Of a DNA stretch of 64,000 nt, positions 1-7,639 are shown one piece after another. The notes below the pieces were generated by a model, which had not been told where the DNA came from, ran no database searches, and saw only the letters and a list, made by a program, of their open reading frames with translations. The first letter of the stretch is position 1; the number at the start of each line of letters is the position of its first letter. A program made the translations under genes and the position numbers. Location of the stretch: contig CAVPDG010000011.1 in assembly GCA_963702535.1 (NCBI GenBank), positions 1 through 64,000 on the forward strand, written 5' to 3'. The stretch is from CAVPDG01 sp963702535. GTDB taxonomy: Bacteria > Chloroflexota > Anaerolineae > Anaerolineales > UBA4823.

Positions 1-69
1 GATTCGGTAAAATTAGCCCAGGAAATCATGGATTTACTGGAAGAAAAGACCGGACCTCTGGTAGAATAG
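1..69 (+). CDS. C-terminal end of an unidentified protein (partial)
   Basis: Frame 1 is open from the window edge to TAG at 67-69 and encodes 22 residues ending EKTGPLVE. The sequence is charged and looks helical, as at the end of a globular protein. The gene lies upstream of gap on the same strand, where several bacteria carry a YvcK/CofD-like or WhiA-type gene. That is only a context guess; 22 residues are not enough to name a family. Confidence 0.4.
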   Translation, partial: DSVKLAQEIMDLLEEKTGPLVE

Positions 70-166
70 GGGATGTTGTTTGTGAAAAATTTCGCGTACA
101 TGAGGAAAAAATTCCATCAGCGCGATATAAAAATTTCAATCCATCAAATGGATCAAGGAGGTTAGT

Positions 167-1222
167 ATGACTACAAAAGTTGGTATCAATGGGTTTGGCC
201 GTATCGGACGGCAAGTGCTCAAAGCTATACGGGATTACTATCCGGATAAGCTGGAAGTTGTTGCTTTCAACGATATCGGCGACCTGCCCACCATGGCTCA
301 CCTGTTGAAGTACGACTCGAACTACGGGCGCTTCGACGGGAAAGTCGAGGTCGGTGAAGGCGGTTTGCTGGTTGATGGGAAACCGGTAAAGGCATTCAAA
401 GAGACCGATCCTGCCAATATTCCCTGGAGCAGCCTGGGTGTTGATATCGTCGTGGAAAGCACGGGTATTTTCACCGTGAAGAAAGACGGCGTCAACAAGA
501 AAGGCAAAGTTGTCAAGGGCGCTGAGAACCACATCACGGCTGGCGGCGCTAAGAAGGTGATCATCTCCGCTCCGGCTGAGGGTGAAGACCTGACGATCGT
601 GCTGGGTGTGAACGATAACAAGTATGATCCGGCTGTGCACCATGTAATCTCGAATGCTTCGTGCACGACCAATGGCTTGGCTCCGGCGGTCAAAGTTGCG
701 CATGACAACTTCAAGATGGTGCGCGGTTTTATGACCACAATCCACGCTTACACGAACGATCAGAAGATCCTGGATCTGCCGCATAGCGACCTGCGCCGGG
801 CGCGCGCCGCTGCTATGAGCATCATCCCGACCAGCACTGGCGCTGCACGCGCTCTCAAACTGGTCATTCCTGAGCTGGCTGGCAAGCTCGATGGCTATGC
901 CCTGCGCGTTCCCACCTCGACCGTATCCGTTATCGATCTGACCGCCGAGTTCGAGAAGCCGATGACCACGGAAGAGCTGCGCCAGGCATATCGCGATGCT
1001 GCCGCTGGTCCGCTGAAGGGCATCCTCCAGGCTGTTGATGAGCCCCTGGTCAGCATTGACTTCAAGGGCGACCCGCATAGCTCCTCGGTTGACCTGCCCT
1101 TCACGCTGGTACTGGGCAAGGAAAAGAGCACCTTTGCCAAGATCGTTGCCTGGTATGACAACGAATGGGGCTATGCTGTGCGGACTGCTGACCTTGCTGC
1201 GATGCTCGCCAAGAGTCTCTAA
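167..1222 (+). CDS. gap: Glyceraldehyde-3-phosphate dehydrogenase, type I
   Basis: Cytosolic glycolytic enzyme that oxidises and phosphorylates glyceraldehyde-3-phosphate to 1,3-bisphosphoglycerate using NAD. The 351-residue length is slightly above the usual 330-340. The Rossmann motif NGFGRIG sits at residues 8-14, and Asp in AFNDIGD is the expected NAD-selecting acidic residue. The catalytic motif SNASCTTN places the nucleophile at Cys166, and WYDNEWGY closes the catalytic domain. The ATG at 167 follows a strong AAGGAGG (155-161). pgk and tpiA follow on the same strand, forming the usual lower-glycolysis cluster. A loose 7-bp inverted repeat, CTGTATT/AATACAG, lies in the gap-pgk spacer. 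No frame problem is seen. Confidence 0.98.
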   Translation: MTTKVGINGFGRIGRQVLKAIRDYYPDKLEVVAFNDIGDLPTMAHLLKYDSNYGRFDGKVEVGEGGLLVDGKPVKAFKETDPANIPWSSLGVDIVVESTGIFTVKKDGVNKKGKVVKGAENHITAGGAKKVIISAPAEGEDLTIVLGVNDNKYDPAVHHVISNASCTTNGLAPAVKVAHDNFKMVRGFMTTIHAYTNDQKILDLPHSDLRRARAAAMSIIPTSTGAARALKLVIPELAGKLDGYALRVPTSTVSVIDLTAEFEKPMTTEELRQAYRDAAAGPLKGILQAVDEPLVSIDFKGDPHSSSVDLPFTLVLGKEKSTFAKIVAWYDNEWGYAVRTADLAAMLAKSL

Positions 1223-1269
1223 CCTGTATTGCGGATCTGTTAGCTTGTAATACAGATACTGGAGGGTAA

Positions 1270-2445
1270 ATGTTTAATAAGAAAACGATCAAAGATATGG
1301 ATTTCAGCGGCAAGAAAGTCCTGGTTCGAGTGGACTTCAACGTTCCGATCAAAGAAGGCGTGGTAGGCGATGACACGCGCATCAAAGCGGCAATGCCCAC
1401 GCTGAGCTATCTACTGGACCACGGGGCAGCATTGATCCTGTGCTCGCACCTGGGAAGACCGAAAGACAAGCCGGTGCCAGAATTCTCGATGAAACCGGTA
1501 GCCGAGCACCTGGGGAAGCTGATGGGAAAGCCGGTTAAGTTTTCAGAAGAATGCGTCGGACCTGTGGCAGAGAAAGCTGCTGCTGCGCTCAAGGTTGGCG
1601 AGGTATTGGTATTGGAGAATACCCGCTTTTACCCCGGCGAAACCAAGAACGATCCGGAAATGGCAAAGCAGCTCGCCAAACTGGCGGATGTATATGTCAA
1701 TGACGCCTTCGGATCAGCCCATCGTGCCCATGCTTCAACGGAAGGCGTCGCCAAGTATCTGCCTTCGGTCGCCGGATTCCTCATGGAGAAGGAAATCCAA
1801 TACCTCGGCGAGGCGGTGGCTAATCCGAAGCCTCCCTTCGTTGCGATCCTGGGCGGGGCAAAGATCAGCGATAAGATCGGCGTCATCCGCAACCTGCTCG
1901 GAAAAGCAGACCAGGTGCTGATCGGCGGCGGAATGGCAAATACCTTCTTCAAAGCCCAGGGCTACCCAGTAGCAGATTCCCTGGTTGAAGACGAAGCGCT
2001 GGAGACCGCGCGGGAGCTTCTGAAGGAAGGGTCGGCTAAGCTTCGCTTGCCTGTGGACGTTGTCATCGCAGACAGCTTCGATGCTGAAGCCAAGAGCAAG
2101 ACCATGGCAGCCGGTGCAGTTCCTGATGGGTGGCGGATTATGGACATCGGTCCACAGACTGTGGCAGCGTACGCCAAAGTACTGAACGGCGCCGGTACGG
2201 TCGTTTGGAATGGACCCATGGGTGTGTTTGAGTTCCCGCGCTTTGCTGAAGGGACGTTTGGAGTTGCCAGGGCTGTCGCAGCCAGCGGCGCTACATCGAT
2301 CGTCGGCGGCGGTGACTCGGTTTCAGCCATCAATAAGGCTGGACTGGCGAGCAAAATCACGCACATCTCCACTGGCGGCGGCGCGTCACTTGAAATGCTG
2401 GAGGGACTTACCCTTCCAGGTGTAGCCGCACTCGAAGATAAATAA
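1270..2445 (+). CDS. pgk: Phosphoglycerate kinase
   Basis: Cytosolic enzyme that transfers phosphate from 1,3-bisphosphoglycerate to ADP. It is 391 residues long, normal for bacterial PGK. The N-terminal signature VLVRVDFNVP, the substrate-binding SHLGRP, and the nucleotide-domain motifs LGGAKISDK and WNGPMGVFE are present, and the C-terminal GGGDSV closes the ATP site. The ATG at 1270 has a TGGAGGG ribosome-binding site just upstream. It lies 47 bp after gap and is separated from tpiA by a perfect hairpin (2458-2490), which may reduce read-through or stabilise the upstream mRNA. Confidence 0.98.
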   Translation: MFNKKTIKDMDFSGKKVLVRVDFNVPIKEGVVGDDTRIKAAMPTLSYLLDHGAALILCSHLGRPKDKPVPEFSMKPVAEHLGKLMGKPVKFSEECVGPVAEKAAAALKVGEVLVLENTRFYPGETKNDPEMAKQLAKLADVYVNDAFGSAHRAHASTEGVAKYLPSVAGFLMEKEIQYLGEAVANPKPPFVAILGGAKISDKIGVIRNLLGKADQVLIGGGMANTFFKAQGYPVADSLVEDEALETARELLKEGSAKLRLPVDVVIADSFDAEAKSKTMAAGAVPDGWRIMDIGPQTVAAYAKVLNGAGTVVWNGPMGVFEFPRFAEGTFGVARAVAASGATSIVGGGDSVSAINKAGLASKITHISTGGGASLEMLEGLTLPGVAALEDK

Positions 2446-2457
2446 GATTTGAACCAC

Positions 2458-2490
2458 TTGGAGGACGGTTGGCTAACAACCGTCCTCCAA
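2458..2490 (+). terminator. Perfect 14-bp hairpin between pgk and tpiA
   Basis: Arms TTGGAGGACGGTTG (2458-2471) and CAACCGTCCTCCAA (2477-2490) are perfectly complementary around a 5-nt loop. It follows the pgk stop by 12 bp and is followed by TCTTGATT, only a weak U-tract. It may be a partial terminator or an mRNA processing/stability element inside the operon rather than a full stop, because tpiA begins 21 bp later. Confidence 0.6.
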
Positions 2491-2511
2491 TCTTGATTGT
2501 TGAGGATTTCT

Positions 2512-3288
2512 ATGCGTAAACCACTTGTCGCTGGTAACTGGAAGATGTACAAAACGATCGCCGAAGCCCGCTTGTTGGTCTCGGAGTTGGTACCAGGAAT
2601 ACAGGCGATCTCTGCTGTGGATAGGGTGCTTTGCCCGCCTTTCACCGCCTTGTTAGCCGTGCGAGCATTACTGGAAGGCACCGGGATAGGCTTAGGCGCC
2701 CAAAATATGCATTGGGAGATGGCAGGCGCCTATACCGGCGAGATATCTGCGACCATGCTGGCGGAGATCTGCAATTACGTCATCATCGGTCACTCCGAGC
2801 GCCGGGCTTATTTTGGCGAGACGGACGAGACAGTAAATCATAAAGTGCAGGCGGCTCTTACGCACAATCTGACGCCGATCGTATGTGTTGGAGAAACACT
2901 GGAAGAAAACGAAGGCGGAAGAACAGGCGAAGTTGTCAGCCGCCAGATCAAAACCGGACTTAGTCGCATGGATCTGGGTAACAGCCTCGATCCGGTTAAG
3001 GGAGCGCCGGTCATCGTAGCGTACGAGCCTGTGTGGGCAATCGGCACCGGGCGTGCCGCGACCGCCACCGGCGCAAATGCTGTTGTGGCGGATGTGATCC
3101 GACCTGCCCTGGCTGACCTGTATGGCGACGCCTTTGCTCAATCCGTACGGGTGCTCTATGGCGGCTCGGTCAAGGGAGAGAACGCGGCTGAATATTTCAC
3201 CCAACCCGACATCGATGGCGCTTTAGTGGGGGGCGCCAGCTTGAAGGCGGCGGATTTCACCGCTATTGTCCAGGCTGCAAGTATTTGA
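2512..3288 (+). CDS. tpiA: Triosephosphate isomerase
   Basis: Cytosolic enzyme that interconverts dihydroxyacetone phosphate and glyceraldehyde-3-phosphate. From the ATG at 2512 the protein has 258 residues and begins MRKPLVAGNWKM, the usual TIM N-terminus with the substrate Lys. IIGHSERR carries the catalytic His, YEPVWAIGTG carries the catalytic Glu and the start of loop 6, and LYGGSVK binds phosphate. A TTG five codons upstream is in frame but lacks the conserved start context, so 2512 is preferred. The stop codon overlaps the TTG start of the next gene by 4 nt, so the two are probably translationally coupled. Confidence 0.97.
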   Translation: MRKPLVAGNWKMYKTIAEARLLVSELVPGIQAISAVDRVLCPPFTALLAVRALLEGTGIGLGAQNMHWEMAGAYTGEISATMLAEICNYVIIGHSERRAYFGETDETVNHKVQAALTHNLTPIVCVGETLEENEGGRTGEVVSRQIKTGLSRMDLGNSLDPVKGAPVIVAYEPVWAIGTGRAATATGANAVVADVIRPALADLYGDAFAQSVRVLYGGSVKGENAAEYFTQPDIDGALVGGASLKAADFTAIVQAASI

Positions 3289-4040
3289 GAGACTTCGCTG
3301 GGCTTGGGTGGCTCCTGATCCTTTCGGGGATGCTGCTCTTTCTTCAAAGATATCTACATAAGGAAATCCAGGGGGTTTTCCTGTTGATCACGAAAAACCC
3401 AAACATATCGCAAATGATATTTGCGATATTGTTTTTTCCAGGGGTGTTGCTGCACGAGACCAGCCATTTCTTGATGGCGAGGCTATTAGGTGTAAAAACG
3501 GGTCGAATCTCCCTGATCCCGAAGCAGATCGATCACCAGCGACTGCAGTTGGGATACGTGGAAACGGTTCAGACGGATTTGATCCGTGATGCCCTGATCG
3601 GAGTTGCGCCGCTGATCACAGGCGGGATGGCGGTCGCTATGATCGGTTTTGTGCAATTCGACTTACCTGTTGCCTGGCTCGACCCGCAATGGCGCGAAAC
3701 CCTTTCCTGGCAATGGCTCATGGAGCAGATCACCCAAATTCCTGACTTCTGGTTGTGGATTTATCTGGCGTTTGTCATCAGCAGCACGATGATGCCATCC
3801 AAATCAGATCGCAAAGCCTGGTTGCCGATTGCTATCGTTCTGGGATTGCTTCTGGCAATCAGTCTCCTGGCGGGAGCGGGTCCGTGGCTAACGCTGCACC
3901 TCACACCAATTCTAAACCAGCTTTTTCGATCGATCTCATTGGTATTTGCCATCAGCGTTGTCCTCCACTTGTTGATCTGGCCACCATTCTTTCTCCTACG
4001 AATTGCGCTTGAGCGCATTACCGGCTTGAGATTAGCCTGA
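3285..4040 (+). CDS. Multispanning membrane protein with HEXXH motif (putative M50-like metalloprotease)
   Basis: A hydrophobic protein of 251 residues with about five or six predicted membrane segments. The motif FPGVLLHETSHFLMARLLG places H57, E58 and H61 inside a hydrophobic segment, the arrangement of the first zinc-binding helix of intramembrane (M50/site-2-type) proteases. I cannot point confidently to the second-helix aspartate, so catalytic activity is inferred, not shown. The start is probably TTG at 3285, overlapping the tpiA stop; an ATG at 3330 is an alternative. Residues 65-95 (VKTGRISLIPKQ onward) are polar and could form a loop or beta hairpin. The gene ends about 340 bp before the small ORF that opens the polysaccharide locus. 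Confidence 0.75.
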   Translation: MRDFAGLGWLLILSGMLLFLQRYLHKEIQGVFLLITKNPNISQMIFAILFFPGVLLHETSHFLMARLLGVKTGRISLIPKQIDHQRLQLGYVETVQTDLIRDALIGVAPLITGGMAVAMIGFVQFDLPVAWLDPQWRETLSWQWLMEQITQIPDFWLWIYLAFVISSTMMPSKSDRKAWLPIAIVLGLLLAISLLAGAGPWLTLHLTPILNQLFRSISLVFAISVVLHLLIWPPFFLLRIALERITGLRLA

Positions 4041-4090
4041 AGCAAATTGTGGGTCTGTATTGCCGTTTCGAGGCTTACATTGCACTTTTG

Positions 4091-4122
4091 TTTGCTGATC
4101 CTGGCGTCTCTGCTGGTACAAT
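4091..4122 (+). promoter_or_regulatory. Candidate extended -10 promoter of the polysaccharide locus
   Basis: TGGTACAAT (4114-4122) matches an extended -10 (TGn plus TACAAT). A weak -35-like TTGCTG lies 19 bp upstream. A transcript starting near 4129 would have a leader of about 250 nt before the small ORF at 4381. The assignment rests on sequence only. Confidence 0.4.
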
Positions 4123-4128
4123 AAGCTA

Positions 4129-4380
4129 GCTTTTGCACACCCGTTGCTGCTCGACCCAAAGTCTGGAAGAGTGACGGACGGCTAAAGGCGTTACAAACTG
4201 CGATTGAATATTTTACGGCGGATAACTCTTCGTAGAGGTGAAAAATCCCACGAGGCAGTTTTTTGTTTTATTGGCATCAGGGTTGCACGGTGCAAGCGGA
4301 TTGCCCTCGAAATTAATGACATAGACCGATTGCAGTGGGATGAACTGGATCGGGGAAATCTTTCGTGTGAGGGGAGCAAT
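4129..4380 (+). promoter_or_regulatory. Long structured leader ahead of the polysaccharide locus; possible attenuator
   Basis: This interval has no convincing gene, although the frame used by the small ORF stays open from 4204. Complementary AAACTGC (4195-4201) and GCAGTTT (4255-4261) could close a 67-nt structure containing a CTCT-TCGT-AGAG hairpin. They are followed at once by a T-rich run, TTTTTTGTTTTATT (4259-4272), as in an intrinsic terminator. A second potential stem (AGGG...CCCT around TTGCACGGTGCAA, about 4280-4312) follows. I do not recognise a known riboswitch consensus. Confidence 0.35.
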
Positions 4381-4605
4381 ATGATAAATAACACATACAA
4401 AGGGAAAGAATTGATGAGTACAGGTGAAACTCACCCCTTGAAATTCCTGGAGATGAGGCAGGTCTCCATGATCGACGAGGCATTGAGCTCACTGGGCGAT
4501 TACGGAGAAGTACGCCTGGTTGTAGAAAAGGGGAAGCTTCGTTTCCTGGTTACCCAAAAGAGTTTCGATGCTCTTAAGTGGGAACCGGGACATGCGATCG
4601 AGTAA
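4381..4605 (+). CDS. Small conserved-looking protein preceding the NusG paralogue
   Basis: Encodes 74 residues from ATG 4381, preceded by GAGGGGAGC, or 63 residues from ATG 4414, preceded by AGGGAAAG. Both start sites have plausible ribosome-binding sites. The frame is open further upstream to 4204, but that part has no good start signal. The C-terminal half (GEVRLVVEKGKLRFLV...WEPGHAIE) is mixed alpha/beta. I do not recognise the family. It ends 8 nt before the NusG-like gene, so the two are almost certainly cotranscribed and perhaps act together. Confidence 0.6.
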   Translation: MINNTYKGKELMSTGETHPLKFLEMRQVSMIDEALSSLGDYGEVRLVVEKGKLRFLVTQKSFDALKWEPGHAIE

Positions 4606-4613
4606 GGCGTATC

Positions 4614-5129
4614 ATGGCACTCAACTGGTACGCATTGAGAAGCAAATCTCGTAAAGAGGAAGTGGTGTGGCGCCAGGTGCGGACACAAGGGTTTGAGGTT
4701 TTTTACCCGCGCTTGAAAGTCCAGCCTGTGAATCCGCGCTCACGCCGGATGAAACCCTATTTCCCGGGTTATATGTTTGTATATGCAGATATCGAGCAGA
4801 TTGGGCTATCCGCCTTTCAATGGTTGCCACACTCCCTGGGGTTGGTTTGCTTTGGCGACGAGCCAGCTATCGTACCGGAGAACCTGGTGCACGCAATCAG
4901 GCGACGGGTCGAAGACATCAGCGCGGCAGGTGGGGAGCTGTTCGATGGGCTTCATCAGGGCGATGCGATCATCATCAGCGATGGACCCTTTGCTGGATAC
5001 GAGGCGATCTTCGATGCACGTGTCCCCGGAAGCGAGCGCGTGCGGGTCCTCCTGCAACTGCTCAACAGCCAACGTCAGGTGCCCTTAGAGCTGACAGCCG
5101 GGCAAATAAAACAGAAAAAAGGGAAATAA
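4614..5129 (+). CDS. Specialised NusG paralogue (RfaH/UpxY/LoaP-like antiterminator)
   Basis: A protein of 171 residues with an N-terminal NGN fold (MALNWYALRSKSRKEEVVWRQ, FYPRLK, YFPGYMFVYAD, then a segment ending FGDEPAIVPE, the RfaH-like part). It ends in a KOW-type domain (FDGLHQGDAIIISDGPFAG, VRVLLQLL). NGN proteins bind the RNA polymerase clamp and keep it processive. Specialised paralogues are often found at the head of long capsule, LPS or antibiotic operons. That is the position here: it precedes about 40 kb of same-strand polysaccharide genes. The ATG at 4614 fits the family N-terminus; an upstream in-frame start at 4578 would add 12 unrelated residues. The target recruitment element is not identified. 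Confidence 0.88.
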   Translation: MALNWYALRSKSRKEEVVWRQVRTQGFEVFYPRLKVQPVNPRSRRMKPYFPGYMFVYADIEQIGLSAFQWLPHSLGLVCFGDEPAIVPENLVHAIRRRVEDISAAGGELFDGLHQGDAIIISDGPFAGYEAIFDARVPGSERVRVLLQLLNSQRQVPLELTAGQIKQKKGK

Positions 5130-5310
5130 TAACCGCATCAGGCAGATGGCGGCGAGTGCTCTCTCCGTATCTTGCTAATCACTTAGATGGCTTCTTGCCT
5201 GAGCGCAAATATGCAACCAGGGACCCTGGATGGTGTCGGGGTCGAGCATTGATCTGGCTATGTCGGAAGGGCGGAGCGCGTCAACGAGGGTGCATGAGGA
5301 GAACTTCAGC

Positions 5311-6321
5311 ATGGTGAAGGTTGCTGTTATCGGGGTAGGCTCAATGGGGAGGAACCATGCTCGCATCTATCGCGAGCTGGACCAATCGGAGCTCGTGGCG
5401 GTGTGTGACGCTGAGCTTTCACTGGCTGCGAGCATCGCGGAGTCGAGCGCGGTACCCGCCTACAGCGACCTGTACAGGATGCTGGATGAAACCAGGCCCG
5501 AGGCTGTATCTATTGCCGTGCCGACTGCGTTTCATGAGCAGGCTGCGCTTGCGGCGCTTGAAGCCGGGTGCCATGTATTAATTGAGAAGCCCATCACGGC
5601 GACGCTCGAAGAAGGGCAGGAGCTCATCGAACGCTCCCAAAAAGCGGGGCGGAAATTGATGGTTGGGCATATCGTCCGCTTCAATCCGGCTATTCAGGAG
5701 TTAAAACGCAGGCTTGAGGATGGAGAGCTGGGACGCATCTTCCAAATCGTTTGCCGGCGGGTGGGACCTTTCCCGGCGCGCATCCGCGATGTGGGGGTTG
5801 TGATTGACCTGGCGACGCACGACCTGGATTTGATGTGCTATCTTACCGGATCATACCCGCTCAGAGTTTATGCGGAGACGGAGAAGCGGATCAATACCAG
5901 CCATGAGGATCTCGTGGTTGGGCTGCTGCGTTTCCCGGGGGGCATCACGGGAGCGCTCGAGATCAACTGGCTTACTCCTACAAAAGTGCGTGAAGTGCTC
6001 GTCCTGGGCGAGCGCGGTCTCTTCCGTGTGGATGATCTGACCCAGGATTTATTCTTCTATGAAAATGCGGAGATCGCCAATAATTTTTGGCCAGCGCTTC
6101 AAACTCTGAAAGGCGTCAGCGAGGGGAGCATGACGCGTTACGCAATCCAACGCTATGAACCCTTGAGGGCAGAATTGCAAGCCTTCTTAACCGCCATACA
6201 GCAGGATTCGCCCGTGCCGGTGAGTGGAGAAGATGGATTGGCTGCGCTAAGACTTGCCACGTATCTGGTGGAATCGGGTAGATCTCACCATGTCATCGAA
6301 ATAACACATGAACTTGATTGA
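5311..6321 (+). CDS. Gfo/Idh/MocA-family nucleotide-sugar dehydrogenase (WbpB/WlbA-like)
   Basis: NAD(P)-dependent oxidoreductase of 336 residues. The N-terminal Rossmann motif is VIGVGSMGRNHARIY (about residues 5-19), EKPI with the family Lys93 follows, and VVIDLATHDLD is the active-site His segment. In WbpB/WlbA enzymes this fold oxidises C3 of UDP-GlcNAcA. Its place immediately before a UDP-HexNAc 6-dehydrogenase and a 2-epimerase supports such a role, but substrate specificity is inferred. The ATG at 5311 has AGGAG at 5297-5301 and starts the Rossmann strand directly; the longer in-frame start at 5230 is unlikely. It overlaps the next gene by 14 bp. Confidence 0.85.
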   Translation: MVKVAVIGVGSMGRNHARIYRELDQSELVAVCDAELSLAASIAESSAVPAYSDLYRMLDETRPEAVSIAVPTAFHEQAALAALEAGCHVLIEKPITATLEEGQELIERSQKAGRKLMVGHIVRFNPAIQELKRRLEDGELGRIFQIVCRRVGPFPARIRDVGVVIDLATHDLDLMCYLTGSYPLRVYAETEKRINTSHEDLVVGLLRFPGGITGALEINWLTPTKVREVLVLGERGLFRVDDLTQDLFFYENAEIANNFWPALQTLKGVSEGSMTRYAIQRYEPLRAELQAFLTAIQQDSPVPVSGEDGLAALRLATYLVESGRSHHVIEITHELD

Positions 6322-7639
6322 AATACAAGAAAAAATAAATAACCGGAAAGCCAAGCTTGCCGTAATCGGTCTGGGTTATGTGGGCTTGCCGGTGGCGTGC
6401 AGGTTTGCCGAAGTTGGTTTCGACCTCGTGGGGGTTGAAGCAAACCAGGAACGCCTGCGGGATATCCAGGCAGGCAGCCTGCCGTTTTCTGGACACGAGC
6501 CGGGGCTGGCAGAATTGCTGGCGACGGTGCTTGCAGATCAGCGGTTTTGCGTCACGAGCGATTACGCCTCGCTGACCGGATGCGACGTGATCCTGATTTG
6601 CGTTGAGACCCCGGTCGATGCACAAAATATCCCCCAATACCAGGCGCTGCGCGGCGCGTTGACCGACTTGGGACAGGTCTTGAAGCCCGGCGCTGTCGTC
6701 ATCATCGAATCCACGCTCGCGCCCGGGACTATGGAGAACCTTGTCCTGCCGTTGCTCGAGCAATCCAGCGCATCTAAGGTGAATGAGGGCTTCTTTCTTG
6801 GGGTATGCCCGGAAAGGGTGATGCCGGGCAAGTTGCTGGCAAACCTGAGATCGGTGGCGCGGGTTGTCGGTGGGATGACTCCGCAGACGGCGGAGACAAT
6901 TGCACTGCTTTACAGAGCTATCGTTGATGCTGAGATCGATACTACGGATTGTGTCACGGCAGAGCTTGTCAAAACGGTGGAGAACGCTTACCGGGATGTT
7001 CAGATCGCATTTGCAAATGAGGTGGCATTGATCTGCGCCGCGGTAGGGGGCGACGTATGGACCGTCCGCGAGCTGGTGAATAAGAGCCCAGGAAGGCAAA
7101 TGTTACTGCCTGGCGCGGGAGTTGGCGGGCATTGCATACCTAAAGACCCCTGGCTGTTGGCTTATGCAGTGCATGACCGGGATGTATCCCTCAAGCTCAT
7201 CCCGGCAGCAAGATCGGTCAATAATTCCATGCCAGAGAAGGTGCTGGAACTGGTTAATGAAGCTCTTGCTGCACGGGGGTTGGAGCTTCCTGGCGCAAAA
7301 ATCTTGATCCTGGGGTATGCATACCTCGAGGAATCAGACGACACGCGCAACAGCCCCAGCGAAAGCCTCGTAAGAAATCTCGAGGAGCTGGGCGCGACGC
7401 CTGTGATCCATGACCCATTCGTCCAGGCATACCGCGGGGACCTGTTTGAAGTGGCGACGGGCTGTGATGCGGCGGTATTGATGGTCAGGCACCAAGAGTA
7501 CCAGGGGTTGGACCTGGGGGCGTTGCGCGCCAGCCTGCGCACACCCATTCTGGTGGATGGGCGCGGCGCCTTTCCACCGGAGAGGGTCAGGTCTGCGGGT
7601 TTGGACTATTGGGGAATCGGGGTGGGTCGCAAGCCATGA
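6308..7639 (+). CDS. wecC: UDP-N-acetylhexosamine 6-dehydrogenase (WecC/WbpA family)
   Basis: An NAD-dependent dehydrogenase of 443 residues that oxidises C6 of a UDP-N-acetylhexosamine to the uronic acid. Visible features are the Rossmann motif VIGLGYVGLP (about 19-28), ESTLAPGT, the middle-domain helix TAELVKTVENAYRDV and the catalytic Cys in GAGVGGHCIPKDPW. The C-terminal UDP-binding domain contains ILGYAYLEESDDTRNSPS. The VCPERVMPG and FANEVALICAAVGGDVW segments resemble WecC (UDP-ManNAc dehydrogenase), while the N-terminal NLIEIQEKINNRKAK recalls WbpA. The substrate is therefore open between UDP-GlcNAc and UDP-ManNAc. The stop overlaps the next ATG (ATGA). Confidence 0.9.
   Translation: MNLIEIQEKINNRKAKLAVIGLGYVGLPVACRFAEVGFDLVGVEANQERLRDIQAGSLPFSGHEPGLAELLATVLADQRFCVTSDYASLTGCDVILICVETPVDAQNIPQYQALRGALTDLGQVLKPGAVVIIESTLAPGTMENLVLPLLEQSSASKVNEGFFLGVCPERVMPGKLLANLRSVARVVGGMTPQTAETIALLYRAIVDAEIDTTDCVTAELVKTVENAYRDVQIAFANEVALICAAVGGDVWTVRELVNKSPGRQMLLPGAGVGGHCIPKDPWLLAYAVHDRDVSLKLIPAARSVNNSMPEKVLELVNEALAARGLELPGAKILILGYAYLEESDDTRNSPSESLVRNLEELGATPVIHDPFVQAYRGDLFEVATGCDAAVLMVRHQEYQGLDLGALRASLRTPILVDGRGAFPPERVRSAGLDYWGIGVGRKP

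Noticed and set aside
26..1078. A 350-codon open frame on the minus strand opposite gap
   Set aside because: It lies antisense to the strongly conserved GAPDH gene, has no ribosome-binding site or family motif, and follows from the codon bias of the real gene.
4280..4312. Cyclic-di-GMP (GEMM) riboswitch in the leader
   Set aside because: The local stems do not match the GEMM core I remember (no ACGCACAGGGCAAACC-type segment), so only an unnamed structured leader is reported.
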